From: Desulfuromonas acetoxidans DSM 684
GTDB lineage: Bacteria > Desulfobacterota > Desulfuromonadia > Desulfuromonadales > Desulfuromonadaceae
NCBI RefSeq assembly: GCF_000167355.1
Contig: NZ_AAEW02000002.1
Location: 62,001 to 126,000, forward strand
Direction: 5' to 3'
Length of the DNA: 64,000 nucleotides
Shown: positions 34,307 through 43,383 of the stretch, one piece after another
How the letters are laid out: every line of letters starts with the position of its first letter
How positions within the stretch are numbered: the stretch's first letter is position 1
Notes under the pieces: model-generated
The model's input: the letters and a program-made list of their open reading frames with translations, nothing else
Told to the model about the DNA's origin: nothing
The model's database searches: none
Position numbers and translations under genes: made by a program

Positions 34307-34930
34307 ATGACAGTTTTTTTGACTTCCCATAATTCCGACAAAAAGTTGAGAGTGAAAACAATTGTATACGTTTTGTGCTCTTTGCTTTTGTCATTACAAA
34401 CTGTATCAGCTCAAACCATCCAAACCGTTACAACTTCCACAACTTTCGACTTTACAGAATTCGGTTCCAAGCCTGACACTTTAATGGAATGTATTCGCAG
34501 AGCAACGTTCAATGATTTTGAGAACCAAGAAACTGTTTACAGCTCCTACACACGGCAAAGTGACGCCGGTCAGTTCCATGACTTAACCATCACCCAACCT
34601 GTTTATGACTTTTGTGATGAAGAACTTTTTCGCATCCGGTTTCGTCTCGCTGTCGAAGATCAAGAACCGGAAGAAGCGTTGGAAGCGCTTGGCAACATTC
34701 TTGAAAAATGGTACCAGATGACGTTTGTTCACGAAGAAACACAATCAACCAGCGAACACTGCATCGCGCATAAGTGGGTTTTTAAATCTTCACAAGATAT
34801 CGTCGCCGAGGTTTCATGGAAAAGGTATGGTGGCTGCTGGGATATGCCAATCATCAAAGTACAAAAAAGTCAGCTTATCAACAAACTGAACAAAGCCATG
34901 AACCCCGACTACATTTCAAAGGCCTATTGA
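34307..34930 (+). CDS. Unrecognised exported protein (207 aa)
   Basis: Residues 17-36 form a signal peptide (VKTIVYVLCSLLLSLQTVSA), so the protein is periplasmic or secreted; the first 16 residues before it make an unusually long n-region and an internal start is possible. The mature part has four cysteines (in MECIRR, DFCDEE, EHCIAH and GGCWDM) that could form two disulfides. No family is recognised. A GAGGT ribosome binding site lies 8 nt before the ATG. It is monocistronic, with A/T-rich flanks of 294 and 164 nt. Confidence 0.65.
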   Translation: MTVFLTSHNSDKKLRVKTIVYVLCSLLLSLQTVSAQTIQTVTTSTTFDFTEFGSKPDTLMECIRRATFNDFENQETVYSSYTRQSDAGQFHDLTITQPVYDFCDEELFRIRFRLAVEDQEPEEALEALGNILEKWYQMTFVHEETQSTSEHCIAHKWVFKSSQDIVAEVSWKRYGGCWDMPIIKVQKSQLINKLNKAMNPDYISKAY

Positions 34931-35094
34931 TTTAACCACAGGATAAAACAGAATCAGCATCAGACACTCACGGTGTTTTCTATCTCCTCACGCGTGGACA
35001 CATCGCAGTATCACCCTACCACGTATTCACACCATTCACCGAAAACGCTTAAACATTACTAGCCCTGTTACCGCGACATTGTTATGATACGGGC

Positions 35095-35538
35095 ATGTCT
35101 CAAAAACAACATGTCGAAATTTATAGTGATGGCGCCTGTCGTGGCAACCCCGGCCCTGGCGGTTATGGCACCCTGTTACGCTGTGGTAGCCACATTAAGG
35201 AACTAAGTGGTTATGAAGCGCAAACCACCAACAACCGCATGGAACTGCTTGGAGCTATTGCAGGATTGGAAGCGTTGAAGAAACCATGCATTGTCACCCT
35301 GACGACAGATTCTCAATATGTCTACAAGGGCATGACACAATGGCTCTCAGGCTGGAAAAAAAAAGGCTGGAAGAACTCCCAGAAAAAGGACGTTCTTAAC
35401 CGCGACCTCTGGGAACGCCTTGAGCGTGCGGCCCAAGACCACGAGGTCACTTGGCAGTGGGTTAAAGGTCATGCCGGCCACGAAGAGAACGAGCGCTGCG
35501 ATGAACTTGCCCGGACTGCTATAGACTTGGCTGAATAA
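35095..35538 (+). CDS. rnhA: Ribonuclease HI
   Basis: RNase HI cleaves the RNA strand of RNA-DNA hybrids, removing primers and R-loops. All four catalytic acidic residues are visible: D in [16 protein letters not shown] (residue 12), E in [10 protein letters not shown] in TTDSQYV and D in CDELAR. The 147-residue length and the basic handle region ([14 protein letters not shown]) match the E. coli type. The start ATG at 35095 is the first in the frame with family-like spacing to the first Asp. It precedes a CoA-binding protein gene by 22 nt and probably shares its transcript, which ends at the strong terminator at 35987. Confidence 0.96.
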   Translation: MSQKQHVEIYSDGACRGNPGPGGYGTLLRCGSHIKELSGYEAQTTNNRMELLGAIAGLEALKKPCIVTLTTDSQYVYKGMTQWLSGWKKKGWKNSQKKDVLNRDLWERLERAAQDHEVTWQWVKGHAGHEENERCDELARTAIDLAE

Positions 35539-35560
35539 ATGAATTGATCAAGGAGAGAGT

Positions 35561-35956
35561 ATGGACCAGATTGAAACATTTCTATCCGCGAACCATTATG
35601 CTGTAGCCGGCGCATCGACGAACCGAGACAAATATGGCAACAAGGTCTTGCGCTGTTATCAACAAAACAACAAACAGGTCACACCGATCAACCCGCGCGC
35701 TGAAACGATTGAGGGGTTGCCCTGTGTCTCCAGCGTCGCCGACCTTGACGATAATGTGGAGAGCCTGTCCATTATCACCCCACCTAAGATCACCACAGAG
35801 GTGGTAAAATCGGCGATTGTCAAAGGGATTAAAAACATCTGGATGCAACCCGGAGCTGAAAGCGACGAGGCAGTTGCTCTATGCAAGGAAAATGGCATCA
35901 ATGTCATTGCCGACGGTAGTTGTCTGCTGGTGGTTCTGCATTACCACGAACACTAA
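35561..35956 (+). CDS. CoA-binding domain protein (YccU family)
   Basis: The 131-residue protein is a single Rossmann-type CoA-binding domain, as in the N-terminal part of succinyl-CoA synthetase alpha. Diagnostic segments are VAGASTNRDKYGNKVLR, TPINPRAETIEG, and IKNIWMQPGAESDEA. The family is widespread; its cellular role is not well defined. AGGAGAG precedes the start. It forms a two-gene unit with rnhA and is convergent with sfrA. Confidence 0.93.
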   Translation: MDQIETFLSANHYAVAGASTNRDKYGNKVLRCYQQNNKQVTPINPRAETIEGLPCVSSVADLDDNVESLSIITPPKITTEVVKSAIVKGIKNIWMQPGAESDEAVALCKENGINVIADGSCLLVVLHYHEH

Positions 35957-35986
35957 CCACAGCCAACAGACATTAAACACTAATTT

Positions 35987-36027
35987 ACTAAAAAAGCCCC
36001 GGCGCAATGCGCCGGGGCTTTTTTAGT
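35987..36027. terminator. Bidirectional intrinsic terminator between convergent genes
   Basis: A 20-bp perfect inverted repeat around a single central A (36007) has a GC-rich core GCCCCGGCGCA flanked by A6 and T6 tracts on both sides. It can therefore terminate both the rnhA unit and the sfrAB operon. Confidence 0.95.
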
Positions 36028-36043
36028 AATCGTGCAACGTGAT

Positions 36044-38548
36044 CTACTTGCTGACTTCAACACTTGTATAGTTTGCCCCGGAAGGCATCACCTGCTGAAT
36101 ATTCAGTTCAGCAAAATGATACGGAGCAAATAAGACACCTTGAGGAACATAGCTGCTGATGCGAGCCTTACCTTGTGCCGAACCCTGTCCCGTCTTAACG
36201 GTAACAACAGCCCCGTCAGTAATACCGATTTTATCTGCATCGGCAGTGCTGATTTCAATGTACCCTTCGGGAGCAATTTCCAGAGCTCCGGCAGCGTATG
36301 TTGACGTCACACCGGTATGCGCATGCATCTTACCGGAGATCAGGATCAACCCTTTGGCTTCAGCCACATGACCGCAATCTGAGAAAGTCAATGCCGCTGC
36401 GGCAGGCGTATAGCCCTTCTTGGTGCAACTACTCTGATAACGGTCGCCAGCCAGGCCAACGACACTAAACAGATCGCAGCTTTCAGCCATTTCAGCGAGA
36501 ATTTTCTCATTGCACAGGGTTTGAGCACTCCCCGTTGTCGCCTCAAGCAGTTGGGCAAAAATCGCTTTATCACTTTGCGAGCCACCTTTCGGTGCCACGG
36601 CCTTGGCCAGAACACCTGCAGTGTGATCACAAGCAATGTAGGTACCGGACTTCTCCGTATAGGCCGCAGCAGGTAGGACAACGCTGGCCATTTCGGTCAA
36701 CTCTGATGCCAGGATATCCTGAACAACCAGCAATTCAACCTTCTCAAGGGCGGCTTTCCAACGGGCACTGTCCGGATAACTGACCAGAGGATTGGTGCCG
36801 GCAACATAAAGCATCTTCACTACGCCAGATTCAATGCCTTCAAGAATTTGCTGAGCATTCATGCCAGCGTCACTGTTAGCAACATAACCCGGCAGATACT
36901 CAGGAGTGACACCAGCATCGAGCAGCCCCTGCATATTCGGTTTTTCATCAACCGGATACAGGCCACCGCTTTCACTGCCCAAGGCACCACTGACCATCGC
37001 CAAGTTTGCAAGACTCTTGACCGTCTCCTCACAAAGTGCCGATTTGGTAACATCACCGCCAAAAACAATGGCCACATTTTCCGCCGCACCTAAGAGTTCA
37101 GAAACTTCAGTGAGCAAAGCAGCGTCAATTCCGCAAGCCTCAGCGACCTTAGCCACATCCACTTTGGCAAGAGCTTTTTTCACATCAGCACTGTTTTTAA
37201 CATATTGCTTGAGGAACGCTTCATCAGCCTGACCATTCTCAACAATCAGTTTGGCCAGAGCAGCGGCCAGAGCTGCTTCGCTGCCCGGTGCATAGTTCAG
37301 AAAGCAATGCGACTCTTTGGCGATGCGCACCTGGCGCATGTTGGCAACCAGCAGCTTGGCGTCGTTCTGACGATACGCCTTTTGGATCAGATAATTAATC
37401 TGCGGTTGTTCCGATGTGATGTCGGAACCAAAGACCAGCACAGCATCCGCACCAGCAATTTTCTGAGCTGCAGCACTTGCGCCACGCAGTCCTAAAACTT
37501 CAGCCAGCGTATCGGACGCACGCTGCATACCGAACCGCGCTTCACTGTCAATATTGTTACTCTTGAATCCTGTCCGGAACAGCTTCTGGAACAGGTAGTT
37601 TTCTTCTACGGTCAGACGAGCCGAAGACAAACCTGCAACAGCGCTTCCACCGAATTCCGCCGCTTTATCAGCAACAGCCTTAAGGGCATCAGCCATAGTG
37701 GACTCTTCGCCGTTAACCACCGGCTTGAGCAGTCGCTTCTCCGAGTTGACAAAGCCGTAACCAAAGCTCGAATCGAAGCCGAGCAGACCATTGTTGATCG
37801 TGGCATCGTCCTGAGAGGTAATGCGGAACAACTTATCCTGTTTGACATTCAGGTCCACCTGCTCCAGGCTGCCACCGGCATATCCAATGGAAGGAACTTT
37901 ATCCAGCGTCCAGCTCCGTGCAGAGTGCTTGAAAGGCTTGGAGATCATGGCGCCGACCGGACAGACATCAACAGCATTCCCTTCAATATAGGGATCAATG
38001 TCGTTGCCTGGCTTACGACCAATGTAGGCCATGTCACCACGTTCAACCACGGTAAAGTCACCAATGCCGGTTAACTCATAACCGACTTTGACACATTTTT
38101 CACACAGAACACAGCGAGAGGGGACATTTTCAATCAACGGCCAATCAGTAATTTTTGCCGCAGCAACGTCTTCTGCAGTGAACGGCTGATCAAGAATGCC
38201 GTGCTCATAGCAGATATCCTGCAGGTCACACTCGCCGGCAGCGTCACAAACCGGGCAATCAAGCGGGTGATTGACCAGCATCAACCGGATCATATCTTTG
38301 CGCTTATTCACCAGCTCTTCACCGGTCGTTGTTACAACGATACCCTCTGTCGCCACGGTATTACAGGCAGTAACAGAACCCTCAACACCTTCAACATTAA
38401 CCAGACAAACCCGGCATGCCCCGGTCGTAGATACCTTTTTCAGGTAGCACATCGTTGGGATCTTGATGCCGAGTTTTTCTGCAGCAGAAATGATGGTTTG
38501 GCCTTCTTCTACCTGTACCTGTTGACCATCAATTGTGAGGTTGACCAT
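36044..38548 (-). CDS. sfrA: NADPH-Fe(III) oxidoreductase alpha subunit, NuoG-like
   Basis: SfrA forms with SfrB a soluble NADPH:acceptor oxidoreductase known from Geobacter, thought to oxidise NADPH made in acetate metabolism. The N-terminus is a [2Fe-2S] ferredoxin domain (CYLKKVSTTGACRVC and a Cys in TACNT), then a NuoG-type His/Cys cluster site (NHPLDCPVCDAAGECDLQD), two [4Fe-4S] motifs (CVLCEKC and CPVGAM) and a large molybdopterin-oxidoreductase-like domain (about 220-830). As in NuoG, the domain probably carries no molybdenum. The ATG at 38548 with AGGTG upstream is preferred, giving 834 residues; an ATG at 38572 is possible. It lies 79 nt after sfrB in the same operon. Confidence 0.9.
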   Translation of the reverse strand: MVNLTIDGQQVQVEEGQTIISAAEKLGIKIPTMCYLKKVSTTGACRVCLVNVEGVEGSVTACNTVATEGIVVTTTGEELVNKRKDMIRLMLVNHPLDCPVCDAAGECDLQDICYEHGILDQPFTAEDVAAAKITDWPLIENVPSRCVLCEKCVKVGYELTGIGDFTVVERGDMAYIGRKPGNDIDPYIEGNAVDVCPVGAMISKPFKHSARSWTLDKVPSIGYAGGSLEQVDLNVKQDKLFRITSQDDATINNGLLGFDSSFGYGFVNSEKRLLKPVVNGEESTMADALKAVADKAAEFGGSAVAGLSSARLTVEENYLFQKLFRTGFKSNNIDSEARFGMQRASDTLAEVLGLRGASAAAQKIAGADAVLVFGSDITSEQPQINYLIQKAYRQNDAKLLVANMRQVRIAKESHCFLNYAPGSEAALAAALAKLIVENGQADEAFLKQYVKNSADVKKALAKVDVAKVAEACGIDAALLTEVSELLGAAENVAIVFGGDVTKSALCEETVKSLANLAMVSGALGSESGGLYPVDEKPNMQGLLDAGVTPEYLPGYVANSDAGMNAQQILEGIESGVVKMLYVAGTNPLVSYPDSARWKAALEKVELLVVQDILASELTEMASVVLPAAAYTEKSGTYIACDHTAGVLAKAVAPKGGSQSDKAIFAQLLEATTGSAQTLCNEKILAEMAESCDLFSVVGLAGDRYQSSCTKKGYTPAAAALTFSDCGHVAEAKGLILISGKMHAHTGVTSTYAAGALEIAPEGYIEISTADADKIGITDGAVVTVKTGQGSAQGKARISSYVPQGVLFAPYHFAELNIQQVMPSGANYTSVEVSK

Positions 38549-38627
38549 TGACTTTTCACCTTTATGACTCATATGGAAATCCTAACGCTAGTGTCCGTTT
38601 TCAGCTCTTGTGCAGGTCTGATACCGA

Positions 38628-40583
38628 CTACTGTTCGACGGCAACCATTGCCACCCGGTAGCAACGTAAACAACGATCTGCTTCAACCACCGCCTGACTT
38701 TCAGGCATGGCTAACTCAATTTCCTCGTAGTTGGTGGCACGCTCCGCACCATCGACCTTAGGCTGGTGTTCACGATGCAGACCACCAACGTTGGGAACGT
38801 TTTCATCCGCATCAAATACACCTAAGCGATTGACGACATCTTCCAAAGCCTCTTCGTCATCAAGGATGGATTTGCCTTCCATCAGATAACGATGCATGAC
38901 ACTGGCCGCGCGCTTGCCATGACCAACGGCCAGAACAACAGTCATTGCCCCGTATTCACAGTCGCCACCGGCGAACACACCATCATCATCCGTCATCATA
39001 GTGCCGCCGTTGGTAACGATACTATTCCAACGGGTCTGCTTGATGCCGTAATCACCATCTTCGAGATAACCCAGATCCGGGTCCTGACCAATGGCCGGGA
39101 TGACCATGTCACACGGGATGATATATTCGGAACCTTCAACCGGTTGCGGACGACGCCGTCCAGAATCATCCGGCTCACCCAAGGCCATCTTGATCACCTC
39201 AACACCAGTGATCTTGTTATTTTCCGTAATCAAACGGGTCGGATTAACGAGGAACTCAAAGCGAACATTTTCCTCATCGGCATCATCGACCTCGTACGAT
39301 TCCGCAGGCATCTCGTTACGGGTACGACGATAAACCAGGATCGATTCTTCCGCACCTTCACGCAACGCAACACGGACACAGTCAATCGCGGTATTACCAC
39401 CACCGACAACGACCACACGTTTCGGCGTGACCATGCCTTGGCCCAGCGCAACAGCTCGCAGATAATGAATACCACCTTCGGAGAACCCTTCGTAACCGGC
39501 ATCTTCTCCTTCAACCCCCATCGGCTTGGACTTGAATGCGCCAGTACCGAGGAACACGGCATCATAGTTCTCTTTGAGCTCACGCAGAGAAACATCACGG
39601 CCCAACTTAACGCCATACTCAATCTCAACGCCGAGGGCTTCAACAATCTCAGCTTCGCGTCGCAGCAACGGACGCGGCATGCGGTAATCCGGAATACCAA
39701 CAGCAACGGTTCCACCGGGCTCCGACAGCATGTCGATAATTTTGACTTTGTGGCCTTTTTGAGCCAGATAAAATGCGCAGGTCAATCCGGCCGGGCCAGC
39801 ACCGACAACGATAACTTTTTTACCGGTGGGTGCAGCAGGAAGCATCGGCGGCGTTTTATGGTGCATCCATTCATGGTCAGATGCAACACGCTTCATCACC
39901 ATAATGCTGACCGGTTCATCAACCAGAGCGCGGCGACAGGCGGTCTCACAGGGATGCGGACACACACGGCCACACACAGCCGGAATCGCCATCCGCTCAC
40001 GAATTACCGACAACGAGTCTTCGAAACGATAATTCTTGATTTCTTCGATGTAAGCGGGAATATCAATATGCGCCGGGCAACGATCAATACAGGGCGCAGT
40101 GAGCTTATCGTGATAGCTGGCTGCCGGTTTCGGCTTTTTACCACCACCGATATAGGCCATGTAGTCATCACGGAAGTACTTGACCGTGTCAAGAACAGGG
40201 ATCGCTGACGTCATGCACAGTGTACATTTACAGCCTTCCAACAACGACTTCAGGTTTTCAATAATTTCCAGATCACGCTCTTCGCCGTGGCCCTGGAGAA
40301 TCCGAGCCAGCGTATCCTGCATGACACGTGTTCCCTTTTTACCGGGAGTACACTTGCCACAGCAGTGTTTTTCCTGAACCCGCTTCATGTATTCAGCGGC
40401 CATCGCCACGACATCGGTTTCGCCGTCGAGCAGAACAACACCATCCCAGCCCATGAAGGCACCGACTTTACCGTCCAGATACTCTGTGGGAAGCTTCAGC
40501 TTCAACGATGCCAGATCGGCTTCACCGCCGTTACGGTTATCGACGATTTCTCTTCCCCAGCTGGAAAAAACTATATCAGACAA
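38628..40583 (-). CDS. sfrB: NADPH-Fe(III) oxidoreductase beta subunit, NuoF/GltD-like
   Basis: SfrB is the NADPH-oxidising subunit. It has an N-terminal part like the C-terminus of NuoF with an iron-sulfur motif (HCCGKCTPGKKGT and CKCTLC, about 73-127). A GltD-like body follows with cysteine motifs (CIDRCPAH and CGRVCPHPCETAC), an FAD-binding VVGAGPAGL (about 257) and an NADPH-binding VVGGGNTAID (about 398). The order of fused modules and the 651-residue length match Geobacter SfrB. The start is TTG at 40583, preceded by AGGAGG at 5 nt spacing. It is the first gene of the operon. Alternative names for this enzyme class exist; the in vivo acceptor is unsettled. Confidence 0.9.
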   Translation of the reverse strand: MSDIVFSSWGREIVDNRNGGEADLASLKLKLPTEYLDGKVGAFMGWDGVVLLDGETDVVAMAAEYMKRVQEKHCCGKCTPGKKGTRVMQDTLARILQGHGEERDLEIIENLKSLLEGCKCTLCMTSAIPVLDTVKYFRDDYMAYIGGGKKPKPAASYHDKLTAPCIDRCPAHIDIPAYIEEIKNYRFEDSLSVIRERMAIPAVCGRVCPHPCETACRRALVDEPVSIMVMKRVASDHEWMHHKTPPMLPAAPTGKKVIVVGAGPAGLTCAFYLAQKGHKVKIIDMLSEPGGTVAVGIPDYRMPRPLLRREAEIVEALGVEIEYGVKLGRDVSLRELKENYDAVFLGTGAFKSKPMGVEGEDAGYEGFSEGGIHYLRAVALGQGMVTPKRVVVVGGGNTAIDCVRVALREGAEESILVYRRTRNEMPAESYEVDDADEENVRFEFLVNPTRLITENNKITGVEVIKMALGEPDDSGRRRPQPVEGSEYIIPCDMVIPAIGQDPDLGYLEDGDYGIKQTRWNSIVTNGGTMMTDDDGVFAGGDCEYGAMTVVLAVGHGKRAASVMHRYLMEGKSILDDEEALEDVVNRLGVFDADENVPNVGGLHREHQPKVDGAERATNYEEIELAMPESQAVVEADRCLRCYRVAMVAVEQ

Positions 40584-40833
40584 TATGACCTCCTGTTATA
40601 CACACGCCCTCGCCAGCAAGAGAGCCCTTATTCCGCACAAAAAAGAGCGACTAGCCGCCCTTTTTGTCGTAAATCACCACTGACATTTTGTATACAGTAT
40701 GCAGCTAAATACCACAAATGCCTGTCGCAAATCAAGGATAAATTTAGCCGGCTGGTGGCTCCAGCCAGGTGAACAATTGCCGATAAATGCAACAACCGGC
40801 AGGGATAAGGAGGACCTGTAAAAGAAAAAAAGG

Positions 40834-42678
40834 TCAGGCGGATGTTGCCTTTATAATTTCGATAAGTTGCAAGGCAAGATCGACCTTGCCGAAGGGGGGC
40901 ATAATATAATAACCATCAGCTTGAGGTGCACAGGAGCGAACCAGCTCGGAGGCGATGCCCATCCCCGCTACGACACCGCTGTCGCCCACAGTACCACGCA
41001 TCCTTTTCCGCACCTCGTCGGGCAGCGTAATTCCCGGCACCTCATTATGAAGAAATTCCGCATTACGTTCACTGACCAACGGCAACAATCCGAGAAATAC
41101 AGGCGCAGAAACATCTTGCAGAGCCTGAACCATATCCTGAAAAACAGTCGACGAATAAACAGGTTGCGTTTGGAAAAACTGCGCGCCAGCCGCCAGTTTT
41201 TTCTTCAACTTATTCACCTGCCCCTGCAGATGGGTCACGTTGGGATTGAATGCCGCCCCCAAGCAAAAGCCGGTCCCCTCTCCGAGATCAGCACCGAGCA
41301 TATTGCGTCCCTGATTCAAATGACTGAGCAGATCAAGCAGGCCGACGGAGTTGAGATCAAACACACTGGTGGCACCGCTGGTCTCGCCAACAGAAACCGG
41401 ATCACCGGTAACAGCGAGAATATGGCGCAAACCGAGCAAATGCGCCCCCATCAGATCGGAGTGCAAACCGATCAGGTTACGATCACGACACGTGACATGA
41501 GCAATTACCGGGATCCCGGTGGCATCCTGAATTTTTGCAGCCAGAGCCAGATTTCCCATGCGAATACGGGCCAAAGGGTTCTCAGCCAGATTGATGGCAT
41601 CGACACCATTTTGCGCCAATAGTTTGGCGCGTTCAATCGTCAACGAGCAATCCAGGCCGCGCGGAGGATCAAGCTCCACAGTGATCGGCACAGTTTTTCG
41701 CGCCGGGTCCAGCAACGGCGACACGGTCGTCTGGCGCGATTCGCCCACCTCAACAGCTACCGGCTTTCGCCGTTCAACCGGATGTGGCACCGCAACACGG
41801 CTCGGCTTCACCCCCTGAATCTGCGCCGTTAACGCCGCAATATGCTCGGGAGTCGTCCCACAGCAACCACCAACCAGCCCGGCTCCAGCCTCAACCATCT
41901 CCAGACCACGCGCTGCAAAATAATCCGGTGTGGCCAGATAGACGTGGCGGCCATTGACATACTGGGGAAAACCCGAATTGGCAAAGGCTGAAACAGGCCC
42001 AGACGTTGCTGCCACCATCTGACGAACCAGTTGCAGCATTTCATGCGGTCCCACACCACAATTGGCGCCAACCACATCAACATCGCTTTTCAACGCGGCA
42101 ACAAACTGTCCGCCATCAAGCCCTTCACGGGTTCGCCCTTCAGCGAAAAATGCCATTTGGGCAATCACCGGCAAACCGAATTCCACCGCCACGGATGCAG
42201 CTAACTGCAGTTCGGCCAGACTGGCAAACGTCTCCAGCAGCAGCAGGTCGACACCGCCATTAACCAGACCGGTCATCTGCTCACGAAACAGGCTCTTCTG
42301 ATCGTCGACAGAATGGGTTTCCTCGCTGTCTCGCGAACCTAAAGGCCCGACGGATCCTGCCACAAAACACTCACGACCACTGCCTATCGCCTTCCGGGCA
42401 AGACGCGCACCGGCCTCGTTGATCTGGCGCACCTGACCATCAAGGCCAACACCACCGAGCCGCACCCCATTGGCGGTAAACGTATTGGTTTCCAGTAATT
42501 GAGCACCCGCCTTGACATAGGCTTCATGGACTGAAGTCACCAGCTCCGGTCGGGTCAGGTTGAGCCGTTCAAAGCAACTGTCCGCCGGGACGCCCCTGCT
42601 GTAAAGCTGGGTACCCATAGCGCCATCGCCAATCAGAACGGTTTCCTGGATGCGCTGCATAAATGGTGGGGTGCTCAT
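40834..42678 (-). CDS. Bifunctional homocysteine S-methyltransferase / methylenetetrahydrofolate reductase
   Basis: The first 300 residues are a Zn-dependent homocysteine methyltransferase, with GDGAMGTQL at the N-terminus and zinc ligands in GANCG and GGCCGTTPEH. The last 290 residues are a MetF-type methylenetetrahydrofolate reductase (VTGDPVS, and QPVYSS near the folate site). The fusion allows methyl groups from one-carbon metabolism to go to methionine and matches the YitJ-like family in length (614 aa). The MetF part is FAD-dependent. It starts 11 nt after the rpe stop codon, so the two are probably cotranscribed. No cobalamin-binding domain is present. Confidence 0.92.
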   Translation of the reverse strand: MSTPPFMQRIQETVLIGDGAMGTQLYSRGVPADSCFERLNLTRPELVTSVHEAYVKAGAQLLETNTFTANGVRLGGVGLDGQVRQINEAGARLARKAIGSGRECFVAGSVGPLGSRDSEETHSVDDQKSLFREQMTGLVNGGVDLLLLETFASLAELQLAASVAVEFGLPVIAQMAFFAEGRTREGLDGGQFVAALKSDVDVVGANCGVGPHEMLQLVRQMVAATSGPVSAFANSGFPQYVNGRHVYLATPDYFAARGLEMVEAGAGLVGGCCGTTPEHIAALTAQIQGVKPSRVAVPHPVERRKPVAVEVGESRQTTVSPLLDPARKTVPITVELDPPRGLDCSLTIERAKLLAQNGVDAINLAENPLARIRMGNLALAAKIQDATGIPVIAHVTCRDRNLIGLHSDLMGAHLLGLRHILAVTGDPVSVGETSGATSVFDLNSVGLLDLLSHLNQGRNMLGADLGEGTGFCLGAAFNPNVTHLQGQVNKLKKKLAAGAQFFQTQPVYSSTVFQDMVQALQDVSAPVFLGLLPLVSERNAEFLHNEVPGITLPDEVRKRMRGTVGDSGVVAGMGIASELVRSCAPQADGYYIMPPFGKVDLALQLIEIIKATSA

Positions 42679-42688
42679 GGCTTAGCCT

Positions 42689-43342
42689 TTACTTGACGTT
42701 ATCCCGCAGCGCCTGAATGGCCTGGGTATAATCGGGAGCATTGAACACGGCACTGCCCGCGACAAACACATCAGCTCCGGCAGCGGCGATCTCGCCAATA
42801 TTGTCGGCCTTGACACCACCATCCACTTCCAGCTCAATGTCACGGCCGGTGCGATCGATCATCTCACGCAGTTGGGTAATTTTGTTCAGTGTCGCCGGAA
42901 TAAAACTCTGTCCGCCAAAGCCGGGATTCACCGTCATCACCAGCACCAGATCCACCTCGGCCATAATGACCTCCAGTGCCCCGGCCGGTGTTGCCGGATT
43001 AATTGAAACACCCGCTTTCTTGCCCAGGCTGTGGATCAGTTGAACGGTCCGATGCAGATGGGGTACCGCCTCCTGATGAACAGTAATAATATCGGAGCCG
43101 GCTTTGGCAAAGTCGGGGATATACAGATCGGGATTCTCGATCATCAGATGAACATCAAGGGGCAATTCGGTCACCTGACGCAACGCACCGACAACCGGCG
43201 CGCCAATGGTAATATTGGGCACAAAGTGGCCATCCATGACATCAACATGGATATAGTCGGCTCCGGCCTGTTCTACGGTGCGAATTTCCGCACCAAGACG
43301 GGCAAAATCCGCCGAAAGGATCGAGGGAGAAATCTTGATCAT
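42689..43342 (-). CDS. rpe: Ribulose-phosphate 3-epimerase
   Basis: Rpe interconverts ribulose 5-phosphate and xylulose 5-phosphate in the pentose phosphate pathway. The TIM-barrel motifs are complete: [25 protein letters not shown] with metal-binding His and Asp, [17 protein letters not shown], and EVDGGVK. The 217-residue length is standard. It lies 41 nt downstream of rsmB and 10 nt upstream of the methyltransferase/MTHFR gene on the same strand, a common arrangement of rsmB-rpe in this group of bacteria. Confidence 0.97.
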   Translation of the reverse strand: MIKISPSILSADFARLGAEIRTVEQAGADYIHVDVMDGHFVPNITIGAPVVGALRQVTELPLDVHLMIENPDLYIPDFAKAGSDIITVHQEAVPHLHRTVQLIHSLGKKAGVSINPATPAGALEVIMAEVDLVLVMTVNPGFGGQSFIPATLNKITQLREMIDRTGRDIELEVDGGVKADNIGEIAAAGADVFVAGSAVFNAPDYTQAIQALRDNVK

Positions 43343-43383
43343 GGTTCACTCCTTCCCGCTACGGGAACTGTTCAGGATAAACG

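Noticed and set aside
38892-40208. 438-codon plus-strand open frame opposite sfrB
   Set aside because: It is an antisense shadow: the minus-strand product is a clear NuoF/GltD-type protein, and the plus-strand translation is His/Thr/Asn-rich without any domain or ribosome binding site.
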